Source of the DNA: Thermoleophilia bacterium
GTDB lineage: Bacteria > Actinomycetota > Thermoleophilia > Gaiellales > Gaiellaceae
Assembly (NCBI GenBank): GCA_025933895.1
Contig: JAICZB010000162.1
Coordinates: forward strand, 1 to 6,157
Length of the DNA: 6,157 bases
Direction of reading: 5' to 3'
Numbering within the stretch: position 1 is the first letter of the stretch; every line of letters starts with the position of its first letter. The notes under the pieces were generated by a model. It was not told the DNA's origin and did not search any database. It saw only the letters and a list, made by a program, of their open reading frames with translations. Made by a program: the position numbers and the translations under genes. Of this stretch, positions 1 to 5,748 are shown one piece after another.

Positions 1-180
1 ACGATCGGCCCCGACAGCCTGCAGGTCCCCGTCTCCAAGGAACAGGTGAAGGACGCCCCCAACATCGAACTGCACGGGGACGAGCTCTCCCGAGCGGACG
101 AATCGACCCTCTACCACCACTACCAGCTCAACTACACCCCGCCCGACAGCGAACGCGGCCGCCGACTCGCCCGCCGCTAA
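1..180 (+). CDS. PRC-barrel domain protein, C-terminal part (5' end outside window)
   Basis: Frame 1 is open from the first base to TAA at 178-180 and gives 59 residues. The segment VPVSKEQVKDAPNIE, followed by a serine/acidic stretch and LYHHYQLNY, matches the tail of actinobacterial PRC-barrel proteins. In those, a final barrel strand leads into a 'K-x-x-V-K-x-A-P-x-I' motif and then a 'L-Y-x-H-Y-x-x-x-Y' motif. The last residues (PPDSERGRRLARR) are a basic, probably disordered tail. PRC-barrel domains are small beta-barrels found in RNA-processing factors and in abundant stress-linked proteins of Actinobacteria; the specific role of this one is unknown. The N-terminal half and the promoter lie off the left edge. 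If the tRNA fragment at 429-474 marks an element boundary, this gene would lie on the element side. Family assignment is fairly sure; function is not. Confidence 0.8.
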   Translation, partial: TIGPDSLQVPVSKEQVKDAPNIELHGDELSRADESTLYHHYQLNYTPPDSERGRRLARR

Positions 181-238
181 TTACTCGACCGCGGCTTCTG
201 GAATCCGGGGGGATCGCGCTCGCTGGTGTGCCAAGTCT

Positions 239-367
239 GGGGCGCTCTACGAGAGGATGTTCACGGCCCGTGCCGCGACGAGCAGAACCGTGATCGCCGA
301 AAGCGTCGACTCGGCCGTCATCAACGTCTTCGCCGGGCGCGTCAGCGGCATCGCGTCCGTGGGCTGA
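239..367 (+). pseudogene. Short coding-like remnant, unrecognised
   Basis: The stretch between the PRC-barrel gene and the nuclease has no convincing intact gene. From about 239 to TGA at 365-367, one + strand frame has mostly G or C in third codon positions. It reads as a plausible peptide that includes an ATG at 257 (MFTARAATSRTVIAESV..., 36 residues). Upstream of 239 the same frame loses the third-position bias and has no ATG, GTG or TTG. No Shine-Dalgarno is correctly spaced before 257. I do not recognise the peptide. It could be the tail of a degraded gene, which would fit a decaying integrated element, or simply chance in GC-rich DNA. Confidence 0.2.
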
Positions 368-428
368 ACGCCGTCGCATTGGATCGTGCGGCCTTACGAG
401 GTCACGCGAGGGCGCACTAGACGCCAAC

Positions 429-474
429 GTCCACTCTTAATGCCAAGGTCGCACGTTCGATCCCTGCACGGCCC
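429..474 (+). other. 3' half of tRNA-Lys(CTT); probable att-site remnant
   Basis: Reading backward from 474, the segments line up with a tRNA 3' half at the correct spacing. These are the acceptor 3' strand ACGGCCC (468-474), T-stem 3' strand CCTGC (463-467), T-loop TTCGATC (456-462), T-stem 5' strand GCACG (451-455) and variable region AGGTC (446-450). The anticodon loop CTCTTAA (434-440) has CTT at 436-438, which reads lysine. The T stem has one C-C mismatch. The anticodon stem keeps only its two loop-proximal pairs. No D arm or matching GGGCCGT acceptor 5' strand lies at the right distance upstream, so this is a truncated tRNA and not a working gene. The complementary strand reads GPCRDRTCDLGIKS, the peptide type often mis-annotated antisense to tRNA-Lys. 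A 3' tRNA half without its 5' half is the usual footprint of integration into a tRNA gene. Confidence 0.72.
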
Positions 475-478
475 TTTG

Positions 479-1018
479 CTACGCAGGCCCGGTCGAGACG
501 CCATGGTTCGGGTCCCACGCAGTTCCGGGGCAGCTGCCCCAGAGGCCGCGATGCCGAGCACGTGCACGCCGAGCGAGGCGTAGCAGCGGCCGCGCGTACC
601 GCCCGCGTCGGTAGTCGTAGAAGTACGGAGCAGCCGCCCCGACGCGCACCAGCTGGACATTGACGTTCAGCCCGTCGCGAACGCGGAACACGTAGCGGAG
701 CAAGCGCCCGTACGCGTCGACGGCGTCGGTCTTCGGCTCGCGGTACAGGCGCACCGTGGTGCCGGGCCGGAGCAGACCCTTTGTGACCGTCGACGCCTGT
801 TTTCCGTAGCACTCCGGCGATTTGTAGACCTCGGGCGTGTCGATCTGGACGAGGCGGACGTGACGGCCGTTCGTGAGCACGACGGTGTCGCCGTCGATGA
901 CGTATTCGATGCGGGCGGACTGGCCGCCGCGCGGCAGCTTCGCAGCTCCGGCCGTCGCTGAGATCGCGAGTAGAAGACCGAGGGCAAGCAGGAGAAGTAC
1001 GTGCGACCGATGTCTCAT
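479..1018 (-). CDS. Secreted staphylococcal-nuclease-like (thermonuclease) protein
   Basis: This 179-residue protein has an N-terminal signal peptide. A basic start (MRHRSH) is followed by a hydrophobic core at residues 7-21 and a likely cleavage near A25-A26 (ATAGAA). The mature part is an SNase OB-fold of normal size. The Ca2+-site and catalytic residues of staphylococcal nuclease can be matched: D42/D44 in VIDGDTVVL, R55 (nuclease R35), D60-T61 (D40, T41), E63 (E43) and R105 in DAYGRLL (R87). The C-terminal GLWGSCPG is typical of bacterial homologues, so the gene looks complete. By family, it would hydrolyse DNA or RNA outside the membrane, Ca2+-dependently. Whether it scavenges nucleotides or attacks foreign DNA cannot be told. 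The start ATG (1016-1018) is chosen because the signal peptide follows directly; no clear Shine-Dalgarno precedes it. The stop lies five bases from the tRNA-Lys fragment. Confidence 0.9.
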   Translation of the reverse strand: MRHRSHVLLLLALGLLLAISATAGAAKLPRGGQSARIEYVIDGDTVVLTNGRHVRLVQIDTPEVYKSPECYGKQASTVTKGLLRPGTTVRLYREPKTDAVDAYGRLLRYVFRVRDGLNVNVQLVRVGAAAPYFYDYRRGRYARPLLRLARRARARHRGLWGSCPGTAWDPNHGVSTGPA

Positions 1019-1098
1019 GCGGCTCGTGCAGAGCTAGTCGACACGCATCTCCGCGTAGCGCCTCCCCCGTCTCAGGGACGCCGATAGCATCGCGTCGC
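1019..1098. promoter_or_regulatory. Divergent control region between nuclease and thioesterase genes
   Basis: These 80 bp separate two divergently oriented starts and must hold both promoters unless they lie inside genes. For the thioesterase, TAGCAT at 1085-1090 fits the actinobacterial -10 pattern TAnnnT. It ends nine bases before the GTG at 1099, so transcription would begin within a base or two of the start codon and give a leaderless mRNA. That agrees with the absence of a usable Shine-Dalgarno: AGGGA at 1074-1078 is too far away. No convincing -35 hexamer is seen. For the nuclease strand I find no clear -10. Confidence 0.35.
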
Positions 1099-1506
1099 GT
1101 GGAGGGATATCCGTTCGTGCACGAGGAGACCGTGCGGTTCGGCGAGATCGACGGTATGGGCCACGTCAACAACGCGATCTTCTCGACGTACCTCGAACAG
1201 GCGCGGCTTGCATGGTTCGGCCGGTATGCCGCGGACGAGCCGATGCCGCTGCGTGACGTGATCCTCGCGCGCACCGAGATCGACTTCCGGTCGCCGGTCG
1301 TCTTCGGGGAGACGGTCTCGATCGGGGTGCGGCCGTCGCGGCTCGGGACGAAGAGCTTCGAGTTCGAGTACGAGCTGCGTGCGGGCGATCGCCTGGTGGC
1401 GGAGGCGAAGAGCGTGCTCGTCGGCTACGACTACTCCGCAAGGCGCAGCACCGAGGTGCCGGAGCGCTGGCGGCGGAGGCTGCAGCCCGCCGAAGCCACG
1501 CGCTGA
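1099..1506 (+). CDS. Acyl-CoA thioesterase, 4-hydroxybenzoyl-CoA thioesterase (hotdog) family
   Basis: The product is a 135-residue single-domain hotdog protein of the usual family length. Residues about 9-35 carry the signature VRFGEIDGMGHVNNA followed by FSTYLEQAR. This matches the 4HBT/YbgC-type motif, in which the Asp before 'x-MGHVNN' is the catalytic carboxylate and the helix from the Asn-Asn pair positions the thioester. The second half (residues about 55-110) has the alternating beta strands of the fold, including the segment around SFEFEYELRAGDRLVAEAKSVLVGYD. It should hydrolyse a fatty-acyl or aryl-acyl CoA thioester in the cytoplasm; the substrate cannot be read from sequence. The start GTG at 1099 is the only sensible in-frame start and may be leaderless. 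The gene ends 79 bp before the probable start of the kinase on the same strand, so co-transcription is possible. Confidence 0.88.
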   Translation: MEGYPFVHEETVRFGEIDGMGHVNNAIFSTYLEQARLAWFGRYAADEPMPLRDVILARTEIDFRSPVVFGETVSIGVRPSRLGTKSFEFEYELRAGDRLVAEAKSVLVGYDYSARRSTEVPERWRRRLQPAEATR

Positions 1507-1572
1507 GCTGGGCGCTTTCTGGCCTTTCCGCGACAGATCGTGCAGACTGCGACGAGCACTCGAGACCGGACT

Positions 1573-1588
1573 GGGGGGCTGAGCCACG
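1573..1588 (+). promoter_or_regulatory. G-rich ribosome binding site and candidate ACG start of the kinase
   Basis: A run of six G (1573-1578) lies seven bases before an ACG codon at 1586-1588, good Shine-Dalgarno geometry. The kinase frame is closed by TGA at 1580-1582. From 1583 onward it has strong third-position G/C bias and a recognisable PAS sequence. There is no ATG, GTG or TTG in that frame until GTG at 1769, which would cut the PAS domain in half. ACG is therefore the best-placed start: either a genuine rare initiator, or an ATG altered by a single T-to-C change or base-call error. ATC at 1613 is a poorer alternative. Confidence 0.5.
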
Positions 1589-4500
1589 AGCAGCGGGACC
1601 GAGCCGCTCGCGATCACTGCTGAAGGCGTCGACGACGCCGTTCGCCGGCTCGTCGTCGAGCGCTCGCACGATCTCGTCACGCTCTGCGACCGGTCCGGCG
1701 CGATCGTCTACGCGTCCCCGTCCTGGGCGAGCCTCGGCTGGGAGCCGGCCCAGCTCGCGGGTATCGCCGTGCTCGAGCTGATCCATCCCGACGACGCGGC
1801 CCTGGCGACGGAGGCGTGGGACGAGGTCGCCTCCGGAACCGACGTCGACTCGGTGACGATCCGGCTGCGCCGGTTGAGCGGCAGCTACGCGTGGTTCGAG
1901 GTGAACGGGTCCTCCGTCCGCGACGAGGAGAACGAGCTGCGCTTCCTGCTCGGGACGGCTCGCGACGTGAGCGAACGCGAAGAGCTGCGCTGGCGCCTCC
2001 GCGATCTCGATGCCGTCTACCGGTTCGCCGACGCCGTCGCGGGCGCCCAGGAGCTCGACGACGTGCTCGAAGGGGCGCTCGACGCGCTGCTCGAGGCGAC
2101 CGGTGCGGACAGGGCCTCGGTGCTGCTCGCCGACGAAGAAGGTGTGCTCCGGTTCCGTGCCTGGCGCGGGCTCTCCGACCGTTACCGAGCCTTCACCGAA
2201 GGTCACTCGCCGTGGCCTCCGGACGCGATCGACCCGCAGCCGGTGCTCGTCGACGACGTCGCCGGCGCGGGCTTCGAGCCGCAGCTCGAGCGCGTCGTGC
2301 GCAAGGAGGGAATCGGCGCGCTCGCGTTCGTCCCGCTCGTGCAGGGCGGCCGGCTGCTCGGCAAGTTCATGCTCTACCGCGACGCGCCGCACGACTGGAG
2401 CGACCGGGAGGTCCTCCTCTCGCGGACGATCGCCAATCACCTCGCGTCGGTCACCGAGCGGACGAAAGCCCAGCAAGCGCTGCACGACTCGAGCGAGCAC
2501 CTCGCGAGCATCCTGCGGACGGTCGAGGAGGGAATCTCGGCGACGGACGGCGAGGGCCGCATCCTGTTCGCGAACGACGCGGCCGCGCGAGTCGTCGGGC
2601 TCGAGAGCGGTGACGAGCTCGTCGCGCTCTCTCCCGCTGGCCGCGCCGCGCTCTACGAGGTGTTCGACGGCGACGGGAACCGCATCGCCGCCGCCGCCCT
2701 CCCGCCCGCACAGGCATTGACCGGCACGGAGAGCTCGGCGGTCGTCCGCATCCGCTCGAAGCCGGACGGGTGGGAGCGCTGGGCCTCCCTTCGCTCCATG
2801 CCGGTCTTCTCGCCCGACGGCCGCGTGGAGCTGGTCGTCAACGTCACGCGCGACATCACGCAGGAGACCGACGCCGCCCGGCGCGAGACGGATGCGCGGC
2901 GCGAGGCCGAGGGGTCGCGCGCGCGGCTCGCGCTCCTGCTCGAAGCGACGGAGCAGCTGAGCCAGACCCTCGACTACGAGGAGCTGCTAAGGCGCGTCCC
3001 GCAGCTCGTCGTCCCGCGCATCGCCGACGGCTGCCACGTCTACATCGCCCGCAACGAGGAGAAAGAGCTCGTCCGCGTCGCGCACGCCCACCTCGAACCG
3101 CGCATCGCAGCGCTCCTCGACAAGATCGACGCCGTCTACGACGTCGTGCAGCACCCGCGCATCCCGGTCGTCCAGGTCTTCCGCACGGGCAAGCCCATCC
3201 ACCGGCCGGCGCTGGCCGGGCCGCTGAAGAAGGTCGCGCGACCGGGCGAGGAGGAGATCGTCCGCATGGAGTCGCGCTCGCTCGTCGTCGTCCCGCTCGA
3301 GGCCGGAGGCCGCCGCCTCGGCGTGCTCGCCGTCACCTCGGCGGAGGCAGGACGGCACGGGAGCGAGGACTTCGAGCTCATCTCGGAGCTCGCGCGGCGC
3401 GTCTCCCTGGTGCTCGACCTCGTCGGGCTCCACCGGCGCGCGCAGGACTCGCTCGCGCAGCTGCAGGCGGTGATCGCGCAGCTGCCGCTCGGCGTCGCCA
3501 TCACCGACGCCGAGCATCGCGTCGTGCTGCGGAACGACGAGCTTCAGCGCGTCTGGGGCGCTCCGGTCGCCATCGGCGTCGACCACCGCAGAAGCGGCAT
3601 CGCCACCGACGGGTGGCCGCTCGAGCGGGCGATCGAGAAAGGCGAGGTGACGGTCGGCGAGCGGCGTGAGATCGAGGCGGACGACGAGGTGCGCACACTG
3701 GAGATCAGCGCGGCGCCGGTGCGCGACGACGACGGCGCGATCGTCTCCGCCGTCGCCGTCGTCGCCGATGTGACCCGTCGCAGCCGGTCGGAGGAGCAAC
3801 TGCGCTTCCTCGCGCGCGCGAACGAGCTGCTCGTGGCGAGCCTCGACTGGGAGCGGACTCTTGCCGCGGTCGCGGAGCTTGCGGTCCCGGCGCTCGCCGG
3901 CTATCTCGTGATCGACCTGCTCGACGAGGAGGACGAGCTCCACTGGGTCGTCGCCGTCCACGCGGATCCGGAGAAGACCGAGCTCGTGCGGGAGCTGCGC
4001 GGCAGCTATCCGCCGACTCTGCCCACGCATCCGATCCAGGTCGCGCTGCGCACCGGCGAGGCGCAGCTCCTGCCGGATCTCCAGGCCGAGACCGCCGCGA
4101 TGGCGCACGACACGAAGCACGCGCGGGCGATCCGGCGGATCGCGAACACGTCGGGCCTCGTCGCGCCGCTCAGCGCGCGCGGGCGGACGCTCGGCACGAT
4201 CAGCCTCGGGACGATCGAGGGACAGCCGCGCTTCGACGAGGCCGACCTCGCGATGGCGATGGAGCTCGCGCGGCGGATCTCACTCGCGCTCGACAACGCG
4301 CGTCTCTTCTCCGAGGCGCAGGAGCGGGCGCACGCGGCCGAGGCGCTCGAGTACGTCGACGACGGCGTGATCCTCGTCGACGAGGCCGGCGTCGTCCGCC
4401 TCTGGAACCCGACGGCGGCGATCAGCCTGCGGCGCCCAGCGGTCGAGGCGGTCGGCCGGCCGATCGCGGAGATGCTCGGCGACTGGCAATCGCTCCAGTC

Positions 4501-5347
4501 GCGCATCCCCGTCGCCTCCGAGCCGCAGTCGGGCGGAGCCTCGCGGGCGCAGACGCTCCCCGTCGAGGTGCAGGGGGAGGAGCGGTGGCTCTCGATCTCC
4601 GCCGTCCGCTTCCCGGGCGGCACCGTCTACGCGTTCCGGGACGTCACCGACGAGCGGGCCGTCGAGCAGATGAAGACGGACTTCGTCTCGACGGTGTCGC
4701 ATGAGCTCCGCACCCCGCTCGCCGCGATCTACGGCGCGGCGATGACCCTGCGGCGTCGCGACGTGGTCGTCGACGAGCCGCAGCGCGACCGGCTGCTCGA
4801 GGTCGTGGCGAGCGAGGCCGACCGCCTCGCGCGCATCGTCAACGACATCCTCTGGGCGAGCCGGCTCGAGTCCGGCCGGATGAGCATCGCGATCGAGCGC
4901 TGCGACGCGGCGGCGATCACGACGGAGGTGATGGACGTCCTGCGGTCGCGGGCGCCCGAGGGGATCGAGGTCGACCTGAGCAAGTCCCGCGCCCTGCCGC
5001 CCGTCGCGGCCGACCCGGACAAGCTCCGCCAGATCCTCACGAACCTGATCGACAACGCGATCAAGTACTCGCCCGACGGCGGCCGGGTCGAGGTGGAGAT
5101 CGGCCGCAGCGGCGGCCGCGTCCGGTTCCGCGTCGCCGACCACGGACTCGGCATCCCGCCCACCGAGCAAGACCGGATCTTCGAGAAGTTCTTCCGGCTC
5201 GACCCGAACCTGACGCGCGGCGTCGGCGGCACCGGGCTCGGGCTCTACATCTCCCGCGAGCTCGTGACGCGGATGAACGGCCGCATCTGGGTCGACTCCG
5301 ACGGCCGCACCGGCTCGTCGTTCTTCCTCGAGCTGCCGGTCGCCTGA
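1586..5347 (+). CDS. Soluble multi-sensor histidine kinase, PAS-GAF-PAS-GAF-PAS-GAF-PAS-HisKA-HATPase
   Basis: This kinase has about 1,253 residues from ACG 1586, or 1,192 from GTG 1769, the first conventional start. In the longer numbering, PAS1 is about 25-135 (DLVTLCDRSGAIVYASPSW... and a C-terminal RDVSERE motif). GAF1 is 145-295, PAS2 300-428, GAF2 452-612, PAS3 626-735, GAF3 741-910 and PAS4 921-1030. HisKA follows, with phospho-acceptor H1039 in FVSTVSHELRTPLAAI. The HATPase domain has N box N1157 (LIDNAIKYSP), G1 box D1185 (DHGLGIP), F box near 1196 (DRIFEKFFRLDP) and G2 box near 1214 (GGTGLGLYI). All catalytic motifs are intact. There is no transmembrane helix or signal peptide, so it should sense cytoplasmic cues. 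A charged helical linker (about 429-450) joins PAS2 to GAF2. There is no receiver domain and no neighbouring response regulator. I chose 1586 because PAS1 homology and codon bias extend well upstream of 1769. Kinase function is near certain; ligand, partner and exact start are unknown. Confidence 0.92.
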   Translation, partial: TSSGTEPLAITAEGVDDAVRRLVVERSHDLVTLCDRSGAIVYASPSWASLGWEPAQLAGIAVLELIHPDDAALATEAWDEVASGTDVDSVTIRLRRLSGSYAWFEVNGSSVRDEENELRFLLGTARDVSEREELRWRLRDLDAVYRFADAVAGAQELDDVLEGALDALLEATGADRASVLLADEEGVLRFRAWRGLSDRYRAFTEGHSPWPPDAIDPQPVLVDDVAGAGFEPQLERVVRKEGIGALAFVPLVQGGRLLGKFMLYRDAPHDWSDREVLLSRTIANHLASVTERTKAQQALHDSSEHLASILRTVEEGISATDGEGRILFANDAAARVVGLESGDELVALSPAGRAALYEVFDGDGNRIAAAALPPAQALTGTESSAVVRIRSKPDGWERWASLRSMPVFSPDGRVELVVNVTRDITQETDAARRETDARREAEGSRARLALLLEATEQLSQTLDYEELLRRVPQLVVPRIADGCHVYIARNEEKELVRVAHAHLEPRIAALLDKIDAVYDVVQHPRIPVVQVFRTGKPIHRPALAGPLKKVARPGEEEIVRMESRSLVVVPLEAGGRRLGVLAVTSAEAGRHGSEDFELISELARRVSLVLDLVGLHRRAQDSLAQLQAVIAQLPLGVAITDAEHRVVLRNDELQRVWGAPVAIGVDHRRSGIATDGWPLERAIEKGEVTVGERREIEADDEVRTLEISAAPVRDDDGAIVSAVAVVADVTRRSRSEEQLRFLARANELLVASLDWERTLAAVAELAVPALAGYLVIDLLDEEDELHWVVAVHADPEKTELVRELRGSYPPTLPTHPIQVALRTGEAQLLPDLQAETAAMAHDTKHARAIRRIANTSGLVAPLSARGRTLGTISLGTIEGQPRFDEADLAMAMELARRISLALDNARLFSEAQERAHAAEALEYVDDGVILVDEAGVVRLWNPTAAISLRRPAVEAVGRPIAEMLGDWQSLQSRIPVASEPQSGGASRAQTLPVEVQGEERWLSISAVRFPGGTVYAFRDVTDERAVEQMKTDFVSTVSHELRTPLAAIYGAAMTLRRRDVVVDEPQRDRLLEVVASEADRLARIVNDILWASRLESGRMSIAIERCDAAAITTEVMDVLRSRAPEGIEVDLSKSRALPPVAADPDKLRQILTNLIDNAIKYSPDGGRVEVEIGRSGGRVRFRVADHGLGIPPTEQDRIFEKFFRLDPNLTRGVGGTGLGLYISRELVTRMNGRIWVDSDGRTGSSFFLELPVA

Positions 5348-5356
5348 CGGGCTGGT

Positions 5357-5394
5357 ACGGACATGCCCCGGTGCCAGGCACCGGGACATGCCGT
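5357..5394. terminator. Long imperfect palindrome between convergent genes; probable bidirectional terminator or REP-like element
   Basis: Arms CCCGGTGCC (5367-5375) and GGCACCGGG (5377-5385) are perfect 9-base complements around a single A. In RNA they would form a 7-bp stem with a CCAGG loop. The pairing continues outward after a C-A mismatch with CATG (5362-5365) against CATG (5387-5390). After a bulged A, ACGG (5357-5360) pairs with CCGT (5391-5394). The element begins ten bases after the kinase stop and ends 20 bp before the stop of the opposing DUF6458 gene, a suitable place to end both transcripts. It lacks a T tract, as many actinobacterial terminators do. GGACATGCC also occurs as a direct repeat at 5359-5367 and 5384-5392. 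The structure is seen directly; termination is inferred. Confidence 0.6.
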
Positions 5395-5413
5395 GTTGGA
5401 TCGGGTCCGGCGT

Positions 5414-5656
5414 CTAGTAGCCGGGGCCGCCGGGGGGTCCTGCCGGGCCCTCGTCGACGTATGTCCGGCGGCGGCTGAAGTAGCCAGGGCCGGCCCACGA
5501 GGACCAGAAGATCATGGACAGCAGGATTCCGACGATGCCGACGATCAGCAGGATCCAGCCGATCGTGTGAATGTCGACGCCGGAAACGGTCGTGTTCACG
5601 GCGAAGGCGAGCACGGCGCCTACGGCCGCAAGGATTAGTCCTACTCCGAGACCCAT
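5414..5656 (-). CDS. DUF6458-type small membrane protein
   Basis: The product is an 80-residue protein with two hydrophobic helices, at residues about 3-20 (GLGVGLILAAVGAVLAFAV) and 30-52 (around IGWILLIVGIVGILLSMIFW). Between them is the short conserved turn VSGVDIHTIGW. After WSSW comes a soluble tail of basic and then Gly/Pro-rich residues ending GPPGGPGY. The 'FAV-x-x-TVSGVDIHTxGWIL' pattern is what I know from the actinobacterial DUF6458 family, which has no assigned function. It is complete and of usual length. ATG at 5654-5656 is fixed by a near-perfect Shine-Dalgarno just upstream. It converges on the kinase gene and diverges from ctaC. The likely location is the cytoplasmic membrane; no biochemical role can be read from it. 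Confidence 0.82.
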   Translation of the reverse strand: MGLGVGLILAAVGAVLAFAVNTTVSGVDIHTIGWILLIVGIVGILLSMIFWSSWAGPGYFSRRRTYVDEGPAGPPGGPGY

Positions 5657-5660
5657 GCTT

Positions 5661-5670
5661 TCCTCCTTTT
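5661..5670 (-). promoter_or_regulatory. Strong Shine-Dalgarno of the DUF6458 gene
   Basis: On the - strand these bases read AAAAGGAGGA, close to the ideal anti-16S complement. They sit about five bases before the ATG at 5654-5656 and decide that start. It is the only textbook ribosome binding site among the starts in this window, suggesting efficient translation of this small protein. Confidence 0.75.
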
Positions 5671-5748
5671 GGCGGGGTCCAGGAGAGAAACGGTCGAGGG
5701 CCGGTTCGAGATTCGGGGGTCGTGTCGTTCGTCTAGGCTCCGAAGCGG
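5671..5748. promoter_or_regulatory. Divergent control region between DUF6458 gene and ctaC
   Basis: These 78 bp lie between the ribosome binding site of the DUF6458 gene and the ctaC start. On the + strand TAGGCT (5734-5739) fits TAnnnT and ends nine bases before the ctaC ATG. That would place the transcription start at or just before the start codon, so ctaC may be leaderless; no good Shine-Dalgarno precedes it. I see no convincing -35 hexamer and no clear operator palindrome. Confidence 0.3.

Noticed and set aside
361..474. A complete but long tRNA beginning at GGGCTGA (361-367), which can pair with the acceptor strand at 468-474
   Set aside because: It would be 114 bases with a 15-base D loop and a large unexplained insertion, and the anticodon stem still fails to pair; chance complementarity in GC-rich DNA is simpler.
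394..660. Reverse-strand reading containing GPCRDRTCDLGIKS
   Set aside because: This peptide is the antisense of the tRNA-Lys fragment and overlaps the real nuclease gene in another frame.
1540..1623. Small reading frame from GTG 1540 as an upstream start of the kinase through a frameshift at the G run
   Set aside because: Removing one G leads straight to the TGA at 1580-1582 and adding one leads to the wrong frame; neither joins the PAS frame.
1166..2500. Long open frame on the - strand opposite the thioesterase and kinase
   Set aside because: Low-complexity Arg/Ala/Glu-rich product, mirror of a strongly biased coding frame on the other strand; no recognisable domain.
3026..3050. Cys-His pair in GAF2 (ADGCHVYI) as a bilin attachment site like those of phytochromes
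   Set aside because: The pair lies on an early strand of the GAF fold, not at the chromophore-binding helix position, and other phytochrome GAF motifs are absent.
2987..4120. Long open frame on the - strand inside the kinase
   Set aside because: Antisense shadow of the GAF2-PAS3-GAF3 coding region; composition rich in Asp, Arg and Val with no domain.
4280..5389. Long open frame on the - strand opposite the kinase catalytic core
   Set aside because: The + strand carries intact H, N, G1, F and G2 boxes; the antisense reading is a shadow.
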